This document shows, piece after piece, positions 8,614 through 15,583 of a stretch of DNA of 30,138 bases. Location: assembly GCA_020636695.1 (NCBI GenBank), contig JACJXJ010000015.1:1-30138 (forward strand). Reading direction: 5' to 3'. Position 1 is the stretch's first letter, and the number at the start of each line of letters is the position of its first letter. The stretch is from Prevotellaceae bacterium (GTDB taxonomy: Bacteria; Bacteroidota; Bacteroidia; Bacteroidales; Paludibacteraceae). Under the pieces are notes generated by a model. The model ran no database searches. It worked only from the letters and a program-made list of their open reading frames with translations, and was not told the DNA's origin. Both the position numbers and the translations under genes were made by a program.

Positions 8614-11586
8614 TTAGTTACATATCCCTTTCAATGTATAAGTTTTACCTTCGGAAGTAATTTGAATGGCATACATGCCTGAAGATAAACTGTATACCTT
8701 GTATTGATCAGCTTTATTATCTGTCAACATTAAACGCCCCACCATATCAAAAATACGTATTTGTGCATTTGATGGCACATTTACCAAACGTAATCCATTA
8801 AATTCAGAAACCACCATCACGTCGCTTTGTGAAGGATTTTCCACATCCGTAGTTGGACATTGGCCATACTCTATAGCGATAGATTTGATATACATAGCTT
8901 TAACTGTATTGGTTAAGCGAACTTCAAGATTACCTTTTGTTGGTTGTGTTAATGTAAATGTATAAGGAGCACTGGTTGTGGTCAATGAACTTGTTGTACC
9001 AACCTGAGTACCGTCCACATAAACAGCCAATTTAGCATCGCCGCCGGAAGCCATAGCTGCATTTACCAACACTTTAGAAACACAACAATCATTGGTATAA
9101 GTCGTTGTTAAACTTACTGATTTAGCAGGTTTTGTACCCGAACCAAATTGTGCTCCCCTAGCAGCCTCATAACCTAAGAAAGAAGCATCAGTAATAGTGG
9201 CGTTCCAATTATAAGCACCTAAAGTTAATGCTCCTGCCGTTGGTGTGGCAGTAAATGTGTATGAATAATTTGAACAATCAACCTTTGAAGGATCTTTAAC
9301 TGCAATAGCCACAATGACTAAATTCCCGGTTACATTTGGTATCGTCAAAGTCGTTCCCACATAAGTAAAATTAGTAGAAGCAGTCAAATCTACACCATTC
9401 ATCGTGATTAAGAAATCATTTTGTGATAATAAATAATCGGTATTAGGAGTCACCGTTGCCGTATACGTAGCACCACGGCTAATGCAGGCTGCCCCTGTAG
9501 TGGTACAATTATCTAAATCAAACGTAACTGTAGGTTTTTGACTCGCATAAATAGTAACCGACACATTATCTGTAACACTTGCAGCAGGGATTGAAATAGT
9601 CAATGTGCCAGCATTGTAAGTATAAACATTTGTTAATTCTGTTGAACCAACAAGCACTTCCACAGCAACACTAGCGTCTGTCAATGTTTCATAACAACTA
9701 GCCGCTGTAAATGTGGCTGTATAAGTCTGGTTTTTAGTAATCACGCCAGCATTAGCACCAGTCACTTTGGTAACACCTTCCAACGTATACGTTAAATTGG
9801 CTTCGGTATTATTTTTATACACCGCATATAAAGTACAATTTGCCGTTGGGTGATAGGTCGCACCAGCCACACCTGCATCAGCTGTAAGAGCTGACGAAGA
9901 AGTAGACCAACCTACAAACGTATAATTTGTTTTTCCTGTTGCTGTCGGTAGCACTACACCCGCACCAGAAGCCGATTCAGTTAAGCTAGTCGTAGCACAC
10001 GTTCCATTTGTGCCAGCATTAAATGTAACAGTACATTGTGAAATGCCGCCCATAAATTTGAACGAAATAACGCCTGAATTTTCAGAAATAGAAGTCAACG
10101 CATAAGAGCCTGTAGGTGTATAACTAGTTTTATTAGATGTTCCAGGATATGTATCGCCAGCATCACCGCCAGTTGAAACACCATCAGCTTCCACAATATC
10201 ATAATACATCGGCGTACCATTATTCGGTTTATTTCCATTCCAAGCTGTTGAATTATATTGAACTTTTGTTACTAGCAATCCAGTACCTGGCACATATTTA
10301 TCCCAACCTGTTTGTTGGCGATTTTCAAAATACCAAGCTGCCGATGTGGATCTTGCAGTAGGTAACGTACCTGCAGTAGTAACAACCCTATAATCATGTG
10401 TGGCTGCGGAATTCATGGTAACATTTGCAGCAGTTTTCATTAAGGTAGGAGTTACCCAACCTAAAAAATACTTATCATACGCAGAATAATTGGGAGGAGT
10501 TTTACCGTAATTATTATATGAACCTTGATCCATCAAAGTCCACTCTCCTGGCGTTGCATTGTTATTATAATTAGTTCCGTAATTTGTATCATAATAATCA
10601 GGTAGACCTAACACATGACTAAACTCATGGCAAAAAGTTCCAATACCAGATCTCACGGTACCAGATTTGCCATCTAGCTCAGAACTACACGCATAATTAT
10701 TGACCTTTTTGCCATCAAAACTTGGTGTGGTTCCATAATATTCCATATAAAAATTATGAGGCCATATAGTTGATGGATCTGAACCTGTAATATTTTCTCC
10801 ATAACCAGCATAAAGAATATAAACAAAATCAACAAAACCATCTTGATTAGCATCATATTGACTAAAGTCGACAGAAAATTGGGTATTAGCGAGAGAACAA
10901 GCCTCCTCAACTAAATCACCCACATACATATCTTCATCATTAGCATCATTTTGCCCATAATAACTCATGTTTTTCGAAACATTAACTGGTCCAACCACAT
11001 CAAACACTGGCGAGTAAGAGCCATTTGATTGATCAGAAAAATATTTTTTTGCAGAACCAGTGGCACCATTATGGTTGTAACTAGTACCATTGAGCATTTC
11101 ACTAATGGCTGTTTGAGTATTAGTCGATTGGAATGGTCTATCACTATAATTAACTAAAATAACCAAGCCTCGTGGCGCCAAGTTAACCTCACCCACTTTC
11201 GCTGCTCGAATTGCAGCATGTCTTTTTATCTTTGCTATTTGCCTTTGAGTATTAGTAAACTCTGACGTAATATTTTTGGTGTTTAATTTACTTAAAACTT
11301 CAATATCGGAATTTGTACGTTCTACCACAGAACGTGCTTTAACCCCAATCGGTTTAATAGCATTATCTGCAGACAATTCAGCATATTCCAGTACACCTTT
11401 GGCATTTTCTTTGACCAAATAACCATCTTCGGTGGTTTTGTAATGAAAAAACTCATCACCGTGGTTATACACTTTTAAAGTGGTTCCATCCGGTTGATTT
11501 ACAGTAATTAGCCCACGATAAGCAGGCACTGCGTGTAATGTTAAAACGAGTAACATCACAGCAAAAAAAGAAAAAATACGTTTCAT
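8614..11586 (-). CDS. Secreted M6 family metalloprotease with T9SS sorting domain
   Basis: A 990-residue zinc endopeptidase expected to be exported through the Sec system and then the type IX secretion system to the cell surface or medium. Order of parts: signal peptide (1-19, cut after HAVPA or close by); propeptide (about 22-120); M6 catalytic domain (about 135-515) with HEFSHVLGLPD at 320-330, whose H320, E321 and H324 are the zinc-site residues; a calcium-loop-like DANQDGFVD at 245-253; one Flg_new/InlB-type repeat (about 517-591, TNYTFVGW); two Ig-like beta regions (to about 765); a further beta domain (about 770-905); and a T9SS type A C-terminal sorting domain (about 918-990, IRIFDMVGRLM ... 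SGMYAIQIT). The relatives include immune inhibitor A. A small gene for a propeptide-like protein lies 20 bp upstream on the same strand. Confidence 0.93.
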   Translation of the reverse strand: MKRIFSFFAVMLLVLTLHAVPAYRGLITVNQPDGTTLKVYNHGDEFFHYKTTEDGYLVKENAKGVLEYAELSADNAIKPIGVKARSVVERTNSDIEVLSKLNTKNITSEFTNTQRQIAKIKRHAAIRAAKVGEVNLAPRGLVILVNYSDRPFQSTNTQTAISEMLNGTSYNHNGATGSAKKYFSDQSNGSYSPVFDVVGPVNVSKNMSYYGQNDANDEDMYVGDLVEEACSLANTQFSVDFSQYDANQDGFVDFVYILYAGYGENITGSDPSTIWPHNFYMEYYGTTPSFDGKKVNNYACSSELDGKSGTVRSGIGTFCHEFSHVLGLPDYYDTNYGTNYNNNATPGEWTLMDQGSYNNYGKTPPNYSAYDKYFLGWVTPTLMKTAANVTMNSAATHDYRVVTTAGTLPTARSTSAAWYFENRQQTGWDKYVPGTGLLVTKVQYNSTAWNGNKPNNGTPMYYDIVEADGVSTGGDAGDTYPGTSNKTSYTPTGSYALTSISENSGVISFKFMGGISQCTVTFNAGTNGTCATTSLTESASGAGVVLPTATGKTNYTFVGWSTSSSALTADAGVAGATYHPTANCTLYAVYKNNTEANLTYTLEGVTKVTGANAGVITKNQTYTATFTAASCYETLTDASVAVEVLVGSTELTNVYTYNAGTLTISIPAASVTDNVSVTIYASQKPTVTFDLDNCTTTGAACISRGATYTATVTPNTDYLLSQNDFLITMNGVDLTASTNFTYVGTTLTIPNVTGNLVIVAIAVKDPSKVDCSNYSYTFTATPTAGALTLGAYNWNATITDASFLGYEAARGAQFGSGTKPAKSVSLTTTYTNDCCVSKVLVNAAMASGGDAKLAVYVDGTQVGTTSSLTTTSAPYTFTLTQPTKGNLEVRLTNTVKAMYIKSIAIEYGQCPTTDVENPSQSDVMVVSEFNGLRLVNVPSNAQIRIFDMVGRLMLTDNKADQYKVYSLSSGMYAIQITSEGKTYTLKGICN

Positions 11587-11606
11587 GATTTTAAATAAAT
11601 AATTGG

Positions 11607-11966
11607 TTAAGGTATAAGTTTTAATTTTTTGTTTTTATCGAGTTTTTTCAAGTAATGCCAATCGCATTTAGTACGATTTTCTGGATTTCGAGCCACACGA
11701 CAACTTGGTACGATTTGCCCTTTGCTGTTGACCTTGGCATAGCAATAATAGCCTTTTTTATTCTGTTTGATGACATATCCATCGATAGTCATGCGAACAT
11801 GATAGCGTTCATCTCCACGTAAATAAATCGTTAAAAATGTACTGTCAGGTTGCATTACGTCCATAGGATCGCGTTTTGCAGGAACACGCGAAGGACGTTC
11901 TTGGGCAAATCCAGCCATCGCCAAAACTAGGCAGCAAGCAGCAAGTATTAATTTTAGTCTGTTCAT
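11607..11966 (-). CDS. Stand-alone M6-protease-propeptide-like secreted protein
   Basis: A 119-residue protein with a signal peptide (about 1-21, cleavage after AGFA) and no other known domain. Residues 36-109 align without gaps to residues 28-101 of the M6 protease encoded next to it. Shared points include QPD-T-L--Y, GDE--H, DGY, K-N-KG, YA, AR----RT and L-KL; by eye about 31 of 74 positions are identical. That segment is the propeptide of the protease, so this is a free propeptide-like protein without a catalytic domain. Its ATG overlaps the rmuC stop codon (ATGA, 11963-11966), suggesting translational coupling. A propeptide-type inhibitor or folding helper of the protease is inferred, comparable to Spi beside SpeB in streptococci. 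The alternative is a remnant of a duplicated protease gene. It has no T9SS tail, so it would probably stay in the periplasm. Confidence 0.85.
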   Translation of the reverse strand: MNRLKLILAACCLVLAMAGFAQERPSRVPAKRDPMDVMQPDSTFLTIYLRGDERYHVRMTIDGYVIKQNKKGYYCYAKVNSKGQIVPSCRVARNPENRTKCDWHYLKKLDKNKKLKLIP

Positions 11967-13243
11967 ACGTCTAATAAATCGGTAGGTAACTCTTTAGTCG
12001 CTTTAGCACCTAATTGTTTTATTCTATCGGCCGTGCGGAATACATTACCATTACCTTCTTTCAACTTATTCATGGCCTCGTCGCACGATTTTCCAGCTTT
12101 ATCCAAATTGTCTTTTACTTTATTCCAATCAGCCACAAAGCCAACTAATTTATCATACATGGTACCACTCAAACGCGCTATTTCAAGCGCATTTTTCGTT
12201 TGATTTTCTTGTTTCCAAATACTAGCCACGGTACGCAAAGTTGCCAATAACGTGGTAGGACTTACAATCACAATTTTACGATCCCAAGCATCTGCGAACA
12301 AGGCTTGGTCAGCCTGAACAGCTACCGAAAAAGAGGCTTCGATGGGAATGAATAATAGGACAAAATCAGGCGTATTAACGCCCATGGAATTTTGATAATT
12401 TTTATCAGCCAATTCGCGAACATGCTTCTTAATGGATGACAAATGTTCCTTTAAGGCTGCATTATAATCTTCATCAGTCATAGCCGAGCTCATTCGTTCA
12501 TAAGCCACCAACGACACTTTGGAGTCAATTATAATGTGTTTATTATCAGGCAAATTAACAACCACATCTGGACGATAAATTTCACCTTGAGCGCCTTCAA
12601 CCACTTTTTCTCGTTCGTATTCGAGACCTTTGGTTAAACCCGATGTTTCGAGCACACGTTCTAAGATTATTTCGCCCCAATTGCCTTGTTTTTTAACATC
12701 ACCTTTGAGTGCTTTTGTTAAATTATTAGCTTCGTCGCTGATGCGTGTATTCTGTTCCGTCAACGTTTTTAGTTGCTCTTTTAAACTCATCTTATCACGC
12801 ATCTCGGTATTAAACGCTTCTTCTACTTGCTTTTTGAAATCAGCAATTTTATCACCCAATGGATTTAAAATGGCACCAATATTTTTTTCGCTACTTGCCG
12901 ACAACTCTGCAGCGCGTTCTTTCAATATTTTATTAGCAATATTTTCAAATTCGACGGTCAATTTCTTTTGCAACTCCTCTACTTCCGATTTTTGAACCGT
13001 CAACTGTTCCTTTAAATTTGCATTATTTGCTTCAACAGTTGCTAACAAAGTCAGCTTTTCGGCGACCTGAGCACGTAACGCCTGTACTTCGGCTAATAAA
13101 TTCTGAGCCTCTAACGTTTTTGCTTCCAGCTGCGCTTGCACAACGCTATGAGCAGAACGAACTTTATTGCTCATAAAGTAAGCCACCGCAAAACCTAATA
13201 GGGCGGTCAGAAAAGCAATCACAACAGTTAAAATCAAACTCAT
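11963..13243 (-). CDS. rmuC: RmuC family DNA recombination protein
   Basis: A 426-residue protein with an N-terminal membrane helix (about 2-24), a long coiled coil (about 30-110) and the RmuC domain (about 135-400). Recognisable pieces are KKQGNWGEIILERVLE, the nuclease-like IIIDSKVSLVAYE, NTPDFVLLFIPIE and SPTTLLATLRTVASIWKQE. The family is linked to limiting inversions and rearrangements between short inverted repeats, with a PD-(D/E)XK-like core. I chose the ATG at 13243 because the longer frame begins with TTG at 13264 and the ATG directly precedes the membrane helix. The stop codon overlaps the ATG of the propeptide-like gene by 4 bp. It follows the small RHH gene by 52 bp on the same strand. 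Confidence 0.93.
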   Translation of the reverse strand: MSLILTVVIAFLTALLGFAVAYFMSNKVRSAHSVVQAQLEAKTLEAQNLLAEVQALRAQVAEKLTLLATVEANNANLKEQLTVQKSEVEELQKKLTVEFENIANKILKERAAELSASSEKNIGAILNPLGDKIADFKKQVEEAFNTEMRDKMSLKEQLKTLTEQNTRISDEANNLTKALKGDVKKQGNWGEIILERVLETSGLTKGLEYEREKVVEGAQGEIYRPDVVVNLPDNKHIIIDSKVSLVAYERMSSAMTDEDYNAALKEHLSSIKKHVRELADKNYQNSMGVNTPDFVLLFIPIEASFSVAVQADQALFADAWDRKIVIVSPTTLLATLRTVASIWKQENQTKNALEIARLSGTMYDKLVGFVADWNKVKDNLDKAGKSCDEAMNKLKEGNGNVFRTADRIKQLGAKATKELPTDLLDV

Positions 13244-13295
13244 AAGCTCCGAAAAAGATAGCAACGATAAAAAAAACTATTTATTTTAGCCCACC

Positions 13296-13514
13296 TTATT
13301 TTTGGTCAAATAAAGTGGGGCGATCTTCATCCAACTGACGCAAAGCTGTACGAATAACTGCTTCGCGTAGAAATTTAGAAACATTTTCAACTTTATATTT
13401 GCTCACGTATTTGTCTAAAATCTTCTGCTCGTCGTCGTTCATCAAAAAAGCGACCTTATGAGTACGCTTACTAACAGGGCGCTGCGACGGTGTTTGTGAT
13501 ACTTTTTTCTTCAT
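13296..13514 (-). CDS. Small ribbon-helix-helix / MobC-like DNA-binding protein
   Basis: The 72-residue product starts MKKKVSQTPSQ and has a basic N-terminus (KRTHKVAFLMNDDEQ), then a helical part (KILDKYVSKY, VSKFLREAVIRTALRQ). This fits a ribbon-helix-helix fold of the MobC/relaxosome-accessory type: a beta strand around residues 19-25 followed by two helices. The ATG at 13514 is chosen over the longer frame from 13685 because a good -7 element (13540-13547) lies between them. No relaxase or plasmid gene is nearby, so a chromosomal regulator, perhaps acting on its own divergent promoter region with yraN, is as likely as a mobilisation role. Function is inferred. Confidence 0.75.
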   Translation of the reverse strand: MKKKVSQTPSQRPVSKRTHKVAFLMNDDEQKILDKYVSKYKVENVSKFLREAVIRTALRQLDEDRPTLFDQK

Positions 13515-13539
13515 GCAATATTCATTTCTAAATAACCTA

Positions 13540-13547
13540 CAAATATA
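13540..13547 (-). promoter_or_regulatory. -7 element upstream of the RHH gene
   Basis: TATATTTG on the minus strand is an exact TAnnTTTG match, 26 bp before the ATG at 13514. No TTG is visible at the expected -33 distance. It could start the whole minus-strand run rmuC, propeptide-like protein, M6 protease, RSH and onward, since I see no other clear promoter or terminator down to 4034. Confidence 0.55.
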
Positions 13548-13644
13548 CACATTTTTGGAATAATAAATACCCACTTTACATATTTCCGAAGGACTTTTAA
13601 ACCTCTTCGTCGAGACAAAATAATAATCACGTAATAAAAAATTG

Positions 13645-13652
13645 TATCTTTG
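13645..13652 (+). promoter_or_regulatory. -7 element of yraN
   Basis: TATCTTTG, an exact TAnnTTTG match, 21 bp before the yraN ATG at 13674. A -33 TTG at the right distance is not evident. It supports the 13674 start over an in-frame start at 13650, which would overlap the promoter itself. Confidence 0.6.
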
Positions 13653-13673
13653 TACCATAACACAATACAATTT

Positions 13674-14039
13674 ATGGCAGAACATAATGATTTTGGGAAA
13701 GAAGGTGAGCTACAAGCGCAGCGATTTTTACAATCAAAAGGTTATCAAATTGTAGCTTGCAATTGGCGCTCTGGCAAAAACGAACTCGATATTGTAGCTC
13801 GCTTATCAAACGTTTTAGTGATAGTGGAAGTCAAATCACGATCGACCGAATATTTTGAGCATCCCAAAGATGCCATAACCAATGCAAAAATACGTCGTAC
13901 GGTAGAAGCTGCACACGAATATGTATTATTGCATGGATTAGACATAGACGTTCGCTTCGATGTAATAAGCGTTATACCAAGCCCCAGCGGCTATAAAATT
14001 GAACACATAGAAGATGCCTTTTTAGCTCCAATCAATTAA
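13674..14039 (+). CDS. YraN family (UPF0102) endonuclease-like protein
   Basis: A 121-residue single-domain protein of the UPF0102/YraN family, which has a restriction-endonuclease-like fold. The PD-(D/E)XK core is readable: GKEGE (E12), NELDIVA (D39) and VEVKSR (E52, K54). Members are widespread, often near ribosome or RNase HII genes, and their biological role is not settled; a Holliday-junction or repair role has been suggested. Divergent from the RHH/rmuC genes. It is followed by 156 bp and then the tRNA-Asn pair, which has its own promoter. The start follows the -7 element at 13645. Confidence 0.92.
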   Translation: MAEHNDFGKEGELQAQRFLQSKGYQIVACNWRSGKNELDIVARLSNVLVIVEVKSRSTEYFEHPKDAITNAKIRRTVEAAHEYVLLHGLDIDVRFDVISVIPSPSGYKIEHIEDAFLAPIN

Positions 14040-14127
14040 AGAACCACACAATTACACACAAAGAAAACAGTACAATATTTTAGTTATCAAACCCTTACAA
14101 AAGGCGCTACAATTTTTCACAAACTTC

Positions 14128-14158
14128 TTGTGTAATTCAACAAAAAAGATTACTTTTG
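14128..14158 (+). promoter_or_regulatory. Promoter of the tRNA-Asn pair
   Basis: TTG at 14128-14130, a 20-nt spacer, and TACTTTTG at 14151-14158 match the Bacteroidota -33/-7 pattern exactly. Transcription would begin near 14165, about 30 nt before the first mature tRNA. Confidence 0.8.
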
Positions 14159-14195
14159 CCGAGCAATTCCGATGAGGATTGCGAGTTTTACTTAT

Positions 14196-14272
14196 TCTTC
14201 CTTAGCTCAGTTGGTTAGAGCATCTGACTGTTAATCAGAGGGTCCTTGGTTCAAGTCCAAGAGGGAGAGCCA
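14196..14272 (+). tRNA. tRNA-Asn (GTT), copy 1, CCA encoded
   Basis: Full cloverleaf: acceptor TCTTCCT/AGGGAGA (one T-G pair), D stem GCTC/GAGC, anticodon stem TCTGA/TCAGA around CTGTTAA with GTT at 14230-14232, variable loop GGGTC, T stem CTTGG/CCAAG with TTCAAGT loop, discriminator G at 14269, then encoded CCA (14270-14272). Confidence 0.97.
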
Positions 14273-14326
14273 CTTTTTAAAAACGTGAACGTGATGATGA
14301 GTCATTATTCACCACGTCACACTTAT

Positions 14327-14400
14327 TCTTCCTTAGCTCAGTTGGTTAGAGCATCTGACTGTTAATCAGAGGGTCCTTGGTTCAAGTCCAAGAGGGAGAG
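14327..14400 (+). tRNA. tRNA-Asn (GTT), copy 2, CCA not encoded
   Basis: The 74-nt body is identical to copy 1, with anticodon GTT at 14361-14363 and discriminator G at 14400. The next three bases are CTA, so the CCA end must be added by the nucleotidyltransferase. The spacer to copy 1 can fold into an imperfect hairpin (about 14286-14318) that could assist processing. Confidence 0.96.
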
Positions 14401-14461
14401 CTACTTTTTAGAAGGTAAAGCACTAGTTTTAGGGTTTTACATGACAAGAAGAGACAATTGG

Positions 14462-14493
14462 AAGCCGCAACTTTTTTAGCAGCGGCTTTTTTA
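14462..14493 (+). terminator. Terminator after the tRNA-Asn pair
   Basis: AAGCCGC (14462-14468) pairs with GCGGCTT (14482-14488) around a 13-nt T-rich loop and is followed by T residues. It lies between the tRNAs and the kinase ATG. A weak -7-like TAGTTTTA at 14424-14431 upstream of the hairpin leaves open that it instead sits in the kinase leader. Confidence 0.65.
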
Positions 14494-14526
14494 TTTTCTA
14501 AAAAACGCCAACAAGTATTTCCGCAC

Positions 14527-15501
14527 ATGAAAAAAGTTCTCGGCATGGGCAATGCACTTGTGGATATCCTAATGATGTTAAAATCTGACGATTTATTACA
14601 TCAGCTCAGGTTACCCAAAGGGAGCATGCAACTCATAAACGAGGCAAAGATGCGGGAAATTCAAGAAGCTACCATTCTACTCGATCAACATGTAGCGACT
14701 GGCGGTTCCGTTTCAAACACAATTTCTGGCTTAGCACGATTAGGAGTCGACGTGGGCTTTATCGGTAAAATTGGCAACGATTCTATCGGTGATTTCTTCA
14801 AAGTTGATTCGTTCGAAAATGGCGTACTCACCTATTTGCTAGGATCACAATTACCATCTGGCCGTTGCCACGTACTCATTTCGCCCGATAGCGAACGCAC
14901 CATGTGTACGTATTTAGGCGCAGCTAGCGACCTACGTGCCACGGATTTACACGAACGCATGTTTAGCGATTTCGACGTACTACACATCGAATGTTATCTG
15001 GTCGAAAATCGTGAATTAATGTTACGTACGGCCGAAATGGCAAAAGCAGCTAACATGAAACTTTCACTGGATTTAGCCAGTTATAATGTAGTAGAATCGA
15101 ATCTTGACTTTTTGCGCGACTTTGTAAAAAACTACGTTGATATTGTATTTGCAAATGCCGAAGAAGCTTTTGCTTTTACAGGCAAACAAGATAAAGAAGC
15201 GGTAGCCGAAATCGCTTCGATGTGCGATATCGCAGCTGTAAAAGTGGGCAAACGCGGCTCCTTTATCCAATCGGGCGACGAATTTCACACCATTGGAGCG
15301 GCTAAAGTAAATTGCATCGACTCCACAGGTGCTGGCGACTTATATGCAGCTGGCTTTTTATACGGATATGCACGCGATTTATCACTCGATAAATGCGCAA
15401 AAATTGGGACCATTTGCGCTGGTAACGTTATTCAAACCATTGGTGCTAAAATAGACGATCGCATTTGGAAATCGATTAACGCCATTGTGTCTAACTTCTA
15501 A
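14527..15501 (+). CDS. PfkB family carbohydrate / adenosine kinase
   Basis: A 324-residue ribokinase-fold kinase transferring phosphate from ATP to a sugar or nucleoside. Visible motifs: the N-terminal GMGNALVD, the GG-hinge ATGGSVSNTISGLARLG (about 57-73), FIGKIGNDSIG, DFDVLHIECYL, and the C-terminal DSTGAGDLYAAGF in which D271 is the catalytic base of the GAGD anion-hole motif. Bacteroidota members are usually annotated as adenosine or inosine kinases, but the substrate cannot be fixed from sequence. The ATG at 14527 is preferred to an in-frame start at 14458, because the terminator hairpin at 14462-14493 lies inside that extension and residue 1 then begins at the conserved strand MKKVLGMGNA. 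It ends at a convergent terminator. Confidence 0.92.
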   Translation: MKKVLGMGNALVDILMMLKSDDLLHQLRLPKGSMQLINEAKMREIQEATILLDQHVATGGSVSNTISGLARLGVDVGFIGKIGNDSIGDFFKVDSFENGVLTYLLGSQLPSGRCHVLISPDSERTMCTYLGAASDLRATDLHERMFSDFDVLHIECYLVENRELMLRTAEMAKAANMKLSLDLASYNVVESNLDFLRDFVKNYVDIVFANAEEAFAFTGKQDKEAVAEIASMCDIAAVKVGKRGSFIQSGDEFHTIGAAKVNCIDSTGAGDLYAAGFLYGYARDLSLDKCAKIGTICAGNVIQTIGAKIDDRIWKSINAIVSNF

Positions 15502-15532
15502 TAGACCTTTTCACAAAACTTATTGATACAAC

Positions 15533-15569
15533 AAAAAAGCGCTGCTCACAAGTGAACAGCGCTTTTTTT
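15533..15569. terminator. Bidirectional terminator, kinase / phosphorylase
   Basis: AAAAAAGCGCTG pairs with CAGCGCTTTTTT, with a further TCAC/GTGA pairing inside the loop and one mismatch between. The A and T tracts suit both the plus-strand kinase and the minus-strand glycogen genes that converge here. Confidence 0.88.
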
Positions 15570-15583
15570 GAGATTCAACCCGA

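Larger units (their letters stand above)
14190..14413 (+). repeat. Tandem direct duplication containing tRNA-Asn
   Basis: Two copies of a ~93-nt unit (14190-14282 and 14321-14413) are offset by 131 bp. Each contains a complete, identical tRNA-Asn body plus a few flanking bases (ACTTAT before, ACTTTTTARAA after). Within the matched part the copies differ at only a couple of positions, one of them changing CCA to CTA after the discriminator base. Confidence 0.85.

Noticed and set aside
13296..13514. MobC-like protein as a sign of an integrated mobile element
   Set aside because: No relaxase, integrase, attachment-like repeats or compositional break is visible; the neighbours are ordinary chromosomal genes.
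14196..14413. tRNA-Asn pair as an integration (att) site
   Set aside because: The second copy is a complete tandem tRNA with no foreign DNA between copies, and no integrase is nearby.
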